Origin: Stenotrophomonas maltophilia
GTDB lineage: Bacteria; Pseudomonadota; Gammaproteobacteria; Xanthomonadales; Xanthomonadaceae
Direction: 5' to 3'
DNA: 53,681 bases
Assembly: GCF_013464915.1 (NCBI RefSeq)
Contig: NZ_RAVT01000017.1
Location: forward strand, 37,238-90,918
Of the stretch, positions 48,792 to 53,681 are shown piece after piece (positions within the stretch are counted from its first letter, which is position 1; every line of letters begins with the position of its first letter). Position numbers and translations under genes: made by a program. The notes under the pieces were generated by a model. The model was given only the letters and a program-made list of their open reading frames with translations. It had not been told where the DNA came from and did not search any database.

Positions 48792-48850
48792 ATCCACGCA
48801 TGGCGTGGATCTACCGGTTCGGGGGCAGTAGATCCACGCCATGCGTGGAT
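48792..48850. repeat. Paired GTAG palindromes, tail-out (atccacgc core)
   Basis: atccacgcatggcgtggat then ctac (48792-48814) and gtag then atccacgccatgcgtggat (48828-48850) face each other 13 bp apart. They lie between the convergent ends of smeC and mnmG, a probable two-way transcription end. Confidence 0.88.
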
Positions 48851-48874
48851 GAAAGCTGCACTGGTAGCGCCGCG

Positions 48875-50764
48875 TTACGCCACGCGGCCGCGGCGCGCGC
48901 GCTCCAGGTGCACCAGCAGCAGCGAGATCGCCGCCGGGGTCATGCCCGGGATGCGCTGCGCCTGGCCGATGGTCTGCGGGCGCACACGCTCCAGCTTCTG
49001 CAGTGCTTCGGCCGACAGCCCGCGCACGGTCGCATAGTCGAACGCCTCGGCGATCGGCGTGGCCTCATGCCGCTGCTGCCGCTCGATTTCCTCGCGCTGG
49101 CGATCCAGGTAGCCGGCGTACTTCACGCCGATCTCCACCTGCTCGGCCACCTTGCCGTCGGCCACGGCCGGGCCCAGCGACGGCACCTGCATCAGCTGCG
49201 CGTAATCCAGCTCGGGGCGCTTGATCAGGTCCAGCACATTGGTTTCGCGGCTGACTGCCACGCCCAGCGTTTCCTGCACTTCGCGGCCCAGCGCATTGGC
49301 CGGGGTCGCCCACAGTGCACCCAATCGCACGCGCTCGGCGGCCACGGCAGCCTGCTTGGTCTCGAACGCGTTCCAGCGGCGGTCATCGACCAGGCCCATC
49401 TCGCGACCGGCCGGGGTCAGGCGTTGGTCGGCATTGTCCTCGCGCAGCTGCAGGCGGTATTCGGCGCGGCTGGTGAACATGCGGTACGGCTCGTTGGTGC
49501 CGTGGGTGATCAGGTCATCCACCAGCACGCCCAGGTACGCCTCGTCGCGGCGCGGGCACCAGCCATCCAGCCCGCGCACCTGGCGCGCAGCGTTCAGGCC
49601 GGCCAGCAGGCCCTGTGCAGCCGCCTCTTCATAGCCGGTGGTGCCGTTGATCTGGCCGGCGAAGAACAGGCCGTTGACCAGCTTGGTTTCCAGCGAAGCC
49701 TTCAGCCCGCGCGGGTCGAAGAAGTCGTATTCGATCGCGTAGCCGGGGCGGGTGATGTGCGCGTTCTGGAAACCGCGGATGCTGCGCACCATCTCCAGCT
49801 GCACGTCGAACGGCAGCGAGGTGGAAATGCCGTTGGGGTAGATCTCGACGATGCCCAGGCCTTCGGGTTCGACGAAGATCTGGTGGCTGGCCTTCTCGGC
49901 GAAGCGCACCACCTTGTCCTCGATGGATGGGCAGTAGCGCGGGCCGATGCCCTCGATCTGGCCGCTGTACAGCGGCGAGCGGTGCAGCGCGTCGCGGATG
50001 ATCTGGTGGGTCTGCCCGGTGGTGTGGGTGATCCAGCAGCTGACCTGCTGCGGATGTTCGTCCACCGAGCCGAGGAAGGACATCACCGGACGCGGCGTGT
50101 CGCCGGGCTGCTCGTCCATCACGCTGTAATCCAGCGAACGGCCATCGATGCGCGGCGGCGTGCCGGTTTTCAGGCGGTCCACCTGGAACGGGCGTTCACG
50201 CAGGCGTGCGGCCAGCGTGGTGGCCGGCGGGTCACCCATGCGGCCGGCGGCGTACTGGGTCGGGCCGACGTGGATCTTGCCGGCCAGGAAGGTGCCGGCG
50301 GTCAGCACCACGGCCTCGGCATCGAAGCGCAGGCCGGTCTGGGTGATGACACCGCGTACGGCGTCGTCTTCGATGACCAGGTCATCGACCGCGGCCTGGA
50401 ACACCGTCAGGTTGTCCTGGCCTTCGACGATGGCGCGGATCGCCATGCGGTACAGGTTGCGATCGGCCTGGCAGCGGGTGGCGCGCACGGCCGGGCCCTT
50501 GGAGGCATTGAGCGTGCGCCACTGGATGCCGGCGCGGTCGGCGGCATGCGCCATCGCACCGCCGAGGGCGTCGATTTCCTTGACCAGGTGGCCCTTGCCG
50601 ATCCCGCCGATGGCCGGGTTGCAGCTCATCGCGCCCACGGTTTCGATGTTGTGGGTCAGCAGCAGGGTGCGCACGCCGGTGCGGGCTGCGGCCAGCGCGG
50701 CTTCGGTGCCGGCGTGGCCACCGCCGATGACGATGACGTCGTAACGATGGAAGGACGGGTTCAT
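48875..50764 (-). CDS. mnmG: tRNA uridine-5-carboxymethylaminomethyl modification enzyme, FAD subunit
   Basis: The 629-aa flavoprotein, with MnmE, adds the cmnm group to U34 of certain tRNAs. The FAD loop is [17 protein letters not shown] (GGGHAG at residues 14-19). Other family hallmarks are [39 protein letters not shown] and the [15 protein letters not shown] block, and a C-terminal helical domain. Length is normal. mnmE and rsmG are not in the window. It faces smeC across paired palindromes. Confidence 0.97.
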   Translation of the reverse strand: MNPSFHRYDVIVIGGGHAGTEAALAAARTGVRTLLLTHNIETVGAMSCNPAIGGIGKGHLVKEIDALGGAMAHAADRAGIQWRTLNASKGPAVRATRCQADRNLYRMAIRAIVEGQDNLTVFQAAVDDLVIEDDAVRGVITQTGLRFDAEAVVLTAGTFLAGKIHVGPTQYAAGRMGDPPATTLAARLRERPFQVDRLKTGTPPRIDGRSLDYSVMDEQPGDTPRPVMSFLGSVDEHPQQVSCWITHTTGQTHQIIRDALHRSPLYSGQIEGIGPRYCPSIEDKVVRFAEKASHQIFVEPEGLGIVEIYPNGISTSLPFDVQLEMVRSIRGFQNAHITRPGYAIEYDFFDPRGLKASLETKLVNGLFFAGQINGTTGYEEAAAQGLLAGLNAARQVRGLDGWCPRRDEAYLGVLVDDLITHGTNEPYRMFTSRAEYRLQLREDNADQRLTPAGREMGLVDDRRWNAFETKQAAVAAERVRLGALWATPANALGREVQETLGVAVSRETNVLDLIKRPELDYAQLMQVPSLGPAVADGKVAEQVEIGVKYAGYLDRQREEIERQQRHEATPIAEAFDYATVRGLSAEALQKLERVRPQTIGQAQRIPGMTPAAISLLLVHLERARRGRVA

Positions 50765-50909
50765 GGGGGCTGTTCAGCTGGGGGCGGGCACGACCTGAGG
50801 CGGCGCCGGGGTGGCGATTTTAGCGCCATTCGGGGCCAGGACGCCGGCGTCGGCCAGTTGGCGTCGAAATCAGCCCTAAAGTTGGCAGGATTTTTGCAGA
50901 TAACCCAAT

Positions 50910-51029
50910 AGCACCCATCGTGGCTGGCGCCGTAGGCGCCCGTGACCGGAATTGGAACAGGGGCCGGTACAGGCGCACGGTGGGGGAGCAGAGGGCCGGC
51001 AGTCGGGGGACTGTCCGGCCCTGTTTTTT
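50910..51029 (+). ncRNA. Candidate small RNA
   Basis: A strong intrinsic terminator on the plus strand has no gene upstream of it: the sequence before is the mnmG gene on the opposite strand. The stretch contains ggcgcc-gta-ggcgcc (50927-50941), and G-rich loops (tgggggagc, cgggggac). The 5' end is a guess from a TTGG..-17-type region near 50882-50910; only the 3' end is well supported. No match to known sRNA was recognised. Confidence 0.4.
50992..51029 (+). terminator. Textbook intrinsic terminator
   Basis: agggccgg (50992-50999) pairs with ccggccct (51015-51022); cagtc (51000-51004) pairs with gactg (51009-51013), with gggg loop and a single t bulge. The stem is followed by gtttttt (T6 at 51024-51029). 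Confidence 0.85.
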
Positions 51030-51051
51030 CTGGGTTGCCGGGAAGGGCCCC

Positions 51052-51074
51052 ATCCACGCATGGCGTGGATCTAC
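51052..51074 (-). repeat. GTAG palindrome, single (atccacgc core)
   Basis: atccacgcatggcgtggat then ctac, the same element as at 21246 and 48792. It lies between the plus-strand and minus-strand terminators of the region. Confidence 0.85.
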
Positions 51075-51101
51075 TGACGCTGGGGCTCTCGCCGAAAACA
51101 A

Positions 51102-51124
51102 ACGGCCCCGCATTGCGGGGCCGT
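51102..51124 (-). terminator. Intrinsic terminator, minus orientation
   Basis: acggccccgc (51102-51111) and gcggggccgt (51115-51124) are exact reverse complements around att. On the minus strand the stem is followed by TTGTTTTC, a U-rich tail. It would end transcription coming from the lipoprotein gene at 51300, with a 175-nt 3' region between. Confidence 0.75.
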
Positions 51125-51299
51125 CTGCCTTCAGAGGTGCCGACATCCGACAGGGCCGGAACAGGGGGGATCCAGATGTTCCTGTCGGATATCGACGTAG
51201 AGCTTTTTGCGGCGGCCCGTGTCGTTTTTGTCACTTTGTGACGCGGGCCGTCACTGTCCGCGTAGATTGCGGCTTAGACCGTGTGAAATGCAAGACGGT

Positions 51300-51791
51300 T
51301 CAGCGCTCAACTGTGCGCTGCGTCGCACGATCCATGTTGCGCCAGGGGGAACCGTTCATCCTCGGCGCACTGGGTGCCGGGGCCGGTCGGGCCTGCGGCG
51401 CGGGCGCCGGCGGCTGCATGTTCGACTGCGGCGGGCGTCGCATCGAATCCATGTTCCGCCACGGGGAACCACCGTTGTACGACGGCCGCGGCGGCGGCGG
51501 CGGACGGTTCTCGCCACCGTTGCCGGGCGGACGCGGCGGCGGGCGGTGGTTGTGCGGCGGACGGTAGATCGGGCGCGAGTAGTACGGGTTGCCATAGCCG
51601 CCGTAATAGCCGCCATAGCCACCGTAGTACGGGTAGCCGTAGTTGTAGGGATAGCCGGCCGGGTAGCGGTACTCCACCGACGGCGCGCCGTGGTAGTAGC
51701 CGCCACCGCGGCCACCGCCTACATAGTCGTAGGTGGTGCAGCCAGTCAGGCCCAGCAACAGGCCACCGGCAAGCAACAGGCGCATTTTCAT
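51300..51791 (-). CDS. Gly/Tyr/Pro-rich lipoprotein
   Basis: The 163-aa protein has a lipoprotein signal (LLLGLTGC, Cys18) and a low-complexity mature part: Gly/Tyr repeats (YGYPYYGGYGGYYGGYGNPY), a Pro/His/Arg region (RPPHNHRPPPRPP), and the motif GSPWRNMD found twice, near residues 110 and 150. No family fold is recognised. It may be an envelope structural protein or be surface exposed. The start at 51791 (MKMRLLLAGG) gives a proper lipoprotein signal. It is followed by structured RNA elements. Confidence 0.75.
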   Translation of the reverse strand: MKMRLLLAGGLLLGLTGCTTYDYVGGGRGGGYYHGAPSVEYRYPAGYPYNYGYPYYGGYGGYYGGYGNPYYSRPIYRPPHNHRPPPRPPGNGGENRPPPPPRPSYNGGSPWRNMDSMRRPPQSNMQPPAPAPQARPAPAPSAPRMNGSPWRNMDRATQRTVER

Positions 51792-51950
51792 GGTGGGTCC
51801 CCCCAGAGGACAGGTGTGCAGCCAGCTTCGTGCGCGGGCATTGAATCGGCCCTTAATCCGGCTGGCCAGGATGAATGGAGGCGTAGGCCCGCATGCTGGC
51901 ATGACCTGTGCCCCGGTCGCCAGCGCAGGGGCATACGTTAATCTTGCGTC

Positions 51951-52913
51951 ATGAGCGATTCACTGTTGCCCCGCGCCGATGACGTCCTGCTTGCTGCTGC
52001 GAGGATCGCCCCGCATGCCAGCGTGACCCCGGTGCTGCGCTCGCGCACGCTCGATGCAATGGCCGGCGCACAGTTGGCGTTTAAGGCCGAGCACCTGCAG
52101 CGCGGTGGCGCATTCAAGTTCCGTGGTGCCTGCAATGCGGTGTGGTCGCTCGACGCTGATCGTGCCAGTGCTGGCGTGGTGACCCATTCCTCCGGCAACC
52201 ACGGTGCCGCGCTGGCCCTGGCCGCACGCACCCGGGGCATCCCCTGCCACGTGGTGGTGCCGGAAGGGGCGGTGGCCGCCAAGCTGGCCAACATCGCCCG
52301 CCACGGCGCCACGCTCTGGCGCTGCCCGCCGACCATCGCCGACCGCGAGGCCACCTGTGCCAGGGTGCAGGCCGATACCGGTGCGACCCTGGTCCATCCG
52401 TACGCGGACCCGGCGGTGATGGCCGGGCAGGGCACTGCGGCCCTGGAACTGCTGCACAGCGACGGCCCGTTCGATGTGCTGGTGGTGCCGGTGGGTGGCG
52501 GTGGCCTCGCCAGCGGTACCGCGCTGGCCCTGCAGCACGCCAGTCCGCACACCCGGCTGATTCTGGCCGAGCCGGCCGGCGCCGATGACACCGCACGCTC
52601 GCTGGCCACCGGCGAGCGCCAGGGCGCGTTCACCCCGGACACCATCTGCGATGGCCTGCGTACCCTGATCGGCGCGCCCAATTTCCAGTTGCTGCGCGCC
52701 GCCGGTGCCGAGGTGATCGTGGTCGATGACGCCGCGACGCTGGCGGCGATGCGCCTGCTGTGGGACGTGCTCAAGCAGGTGGTGGAACCCTCTTCGGCCA
52801 CCGTGCTGGCTGCGGTGCTGGCGCAGCCGCAGCGCTTCGCCGGCCTGCGCGTGGGCCTGGTGTTGTCCGGCGGCAACGTCGACCTGCCAGCACTGCGCTG
52901 GGGGGCGGCGTGA
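51951..52913 (+). CDS. PLP-dependent threonine/serine dehydratase or racemase
   Basis: The 320-aa enzyme has the fold-type II PLP family features: catalytic Lys56 in GGAFKFRGACNA, SSGNHGAALALAAR, and the phosphate-binding VPVGGGGLASG. The family covers threonine dehydratase (biodegradative), serine racemase and related enzymes. It lacks the C-terminal ACT domain of IlvA. The exact reaction cannot be chosen from sequence alone. Its stop overlaps the GTG start of the next gene by 4 bp (GTGA). Confidence 0.9.
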   Translation: MSDSLLPRADDVLLAAARIAPHASVTPVLRSRTLDAMAGAQLAFKAEHLQRGGAFKFRGACNAVWSLDADRASAGVVTHSSGNHGAALALAARTRGIPCHVVVPEGAVAAKLANIARHGATLWRCPPTIADREATCARVQADTGATLVHPYADPAVMAGQGTAALELLHSDGPFDVLVVPVGGGGLASGTALALQHASPHTRLILAEPAGADDTARSLATGERQGAFTPDTICDGLRTLIGAPNFQLLRAAGAEVIVVDDAATLAAMRLLWDVLKQVVEPSSATVLAAVLAQPQRFAGLRVGLVLSGGNVDLPALRWGAA

Positions 52914-53542
52914 GCCGCGGGCGGCACCGCGAACGCACCGGCCTGCTGGGCTGGTTGTGGCGGCTGTTCGTGCTGCTGGTGATCTGGCTGCTGGGCGTGA
53001 CCGCCTGGATCGTCTGGGTGGGTGAACGTGACCAGGCCGCCAAGGCCGACGCCATCATCGTGCTGGGTGCCGCCGCCTATGACGCCAAGCCGTCACCGGT
53101 GTTCGAAGAGCGCATCCGGCATGGGCTGGACCTGTATGAAGCACGCTATGCGCCGCTGCTGATCTTCACCGGTGGCTATGGTGGCACCGGCGCGCGCTTC
53201 TCCGAATCGCAGGTGGCGCGGCGCTATGCGCTCAAGCACGGCGTGCCGGACGACGCCATCCTGATCGAGACCGCCTCGCGCAATACGGTGCAGAACCTGG
53301 TGGAAGCCAAGCGCTTGATGGACCAGCGCGACCTGCACCGGGTGATCATCGTCAGCGACCCGCTGCACATGGCGCGCGCGCTGCGCCTGAGCAAGGCGCT
53401 GGGCATCGATGCGCTGGCTTCGTCCACGCCCAGCACGCGTTTCCGCAGCTTCCATACCAGCTGGCGCTTCCTGGTGCAGGAAATCTATTTCTTCCACCGC
53501 GACCTGGTACGCCCGCCGTTGAGTTCGCCGGCCAATACCTGA
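52910..53542 (+). CDS. YdcF-like (DUF218) membrane protein
   Basis: The 210-aa protein has one N-terminal helix (about 14-40, LFVLLVIWLLGVTAWIVWVG) and a DUF218 domain with ADAIIVLGAAAYDAKPSPVF, IFTGGYGG and IETASRNTVQNLVEAKRLM motifs. DUF218 (SanA/YdcF/ElyC) proteins affect envelope integrity. The start is a GTG that overlaps the dehydratase stop by 4 bp. It ends just before more GTAG-type repeats. Confidence 0.88.
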   Translation: MSRGRHRERTGLLGWLWRLFVLLVIWLLGVTAWIVWVGERDQAAKADAIIVLGAAAYDAKPSPVFEERIRHGLDLYEARYAPLLIFTGGYGGTGARFSESQVARRYALKHGVPDDAILIETASRNTVQNLVEAKRLMDQRDLHRVIIVSDPLHMARALRLSKALGIDALASSTPSTRFRSFHTSWRFLVQEIYFFHRDLVRPPLSSPANT

Positions 53543-53563
53543 GCAGCGGCCTGCTTGGGGTGG

Positions 53564-53633
53564 GTGCCAACCTTGGTCGGCGCAATGCCGGCGGCATCGC
53601 GATCTGATGGGTTGTGCCAACCAAGGTTGGCAC
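53564..53633. repeat. Paired palindromes (gccaacc core)
   Basis: gtgccaaccttggtcggcgc (53564-53583) and gtgccaaccaaggttggcac (53614-53633) are related palindromes. The right one is followed by ctatc, a GATAG in reverse in place of GTAG. They resemble the smeC-terminal element and lie after the YdcF gene. Confidence 0.65.
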
Positions 53634-53667
53634 CTATCAGAGCGATTCGCGTGCGGTGTGGAATGCG

Positions 53668-53681
53668 GTAGTGCCGGCCGC
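53668..53681 (+). repeat. GTAG palindrome cut by window end
   Basis: gtagtgccggccgc runs to the last base and matches the left side of the gccggc-core elements. Confidence 0.75.

Larger units (their letters stand above)
50765..51299. other. 535-bp structured gene-free region
   Basis: No convincing protein gene lies here. It contains the mnmG promoter region, a plus-strand candidate sRNA with intrinsic terminator (50992-51029), one GTAG palindrome, a minus-oriented terminator (51102-51124), a 10-bp stem with 26-nt loop (atccgacagg 51145-51154 / cctgtcggat 51181-51190), and an 11-bp near-perfect stem (cggcccgtgtc 51213-51223 / gacgcgggccg 51240-51250). Confidence 0.7.

Noticed and set aside
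50761..51234. Short open frames around the candidate sRNA
   Set aside because: They start and stop without ribosome sites, overlap the terminator, and are low-complexity; no conserved motif is seen.

Overview
The window is a high-GC, gene-dense proteobacterial chromosome segment. It most likely comes from the Stenotrophomonas maltophilia complex. The evidence is a complete RND efflux operon with a divergent two-component system that matches the SmeABC/SmeSR arrangement, many GTAG-headed short palindromes of the type known from S. maltophilia, and Xanthomonadaceae-style housekeeping genes (hemB, aroE, ilvD, mnmG). No rRNA, tRNA, prophage, plasmid or CRISPR locus was seen. The identification rests on recognition of sequence and gene order, not on a database search.

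Layout: 0-3.3 kb has two tandem AA10-type chitin-active LPMO genes and a DUF1203 gene. 3.4-8.2 kb has a membrane diguanylate cyclase, then a translationally coupled lipoprotein hydrolase/ABC exporter operon. 8.15-9.0 kb is a REP-associated transposase (RAYT) framed by inverted REPs, and a third REP copy lies at 10.16 kb. 9.0-12.0 kb has an AraC regulator divergent from an 84-aa gene, a lipoprotein with a TonB C-terminal domain, and a UPF0114 protein. 12.1-17.8 kb has a YfcG-type glutathione transferase, dipeptidyl peptidase 4, a Coa1-like protein, a composite tandem repeat and a DUF885 peptidase. 17.9-25.6 kb has small lipoprotein/membrane genes, a bestrophin-like channel, hemB, a beta-propeller protein, aroE and dinG. 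25.7-32.3 kb has a secreted unknown, a YeiB-like protein, ilvD, and a coupled ygiB-like/ygiC/zinc-ribbon set. 32.3-39.1 kb is a minus-strand operon of six overlapping genes: RDD, SpoIIM, DUF4129, DUF4350, MoxR ATPase, DUF58. 39.2-40.7 kb has a gamma-carbonic anhydrase and an RlaP-like nucleotidyltransferase. 40.8-48.8 kb is smeR-smeS divergent from smeA-smeB-smeC. 48.9-53.7 kb has mnmG, a structured 535-bp intergenic region with a candidate small RNA, a Gly/Tyr/Pro-rich lipoprotein, a PLP-dependent dehydratase/racemase and a YdcF protein.

The most distinctive layer is repetitive. At least a dozen GTAG-headed palindromes, with several different stem cores, sit almost entirely at gene ends, often as head-to-head or tail-to-tail pairs between convergent genes, and twice the GTAG supplies a TAG stop codon. 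An unrelated 29-bp REP core, present three times, supplies the last codons and stop of both the RAYT gene and the AraC gene, reading in opposite directions from one TTAA. The best candidates for unrecognised function are the putative sRNA with a textbook terminator at 50.99-51.03 kb, the six-gene MoxR/SpoIIM operon, and the AraC/84-aa divergent pair.
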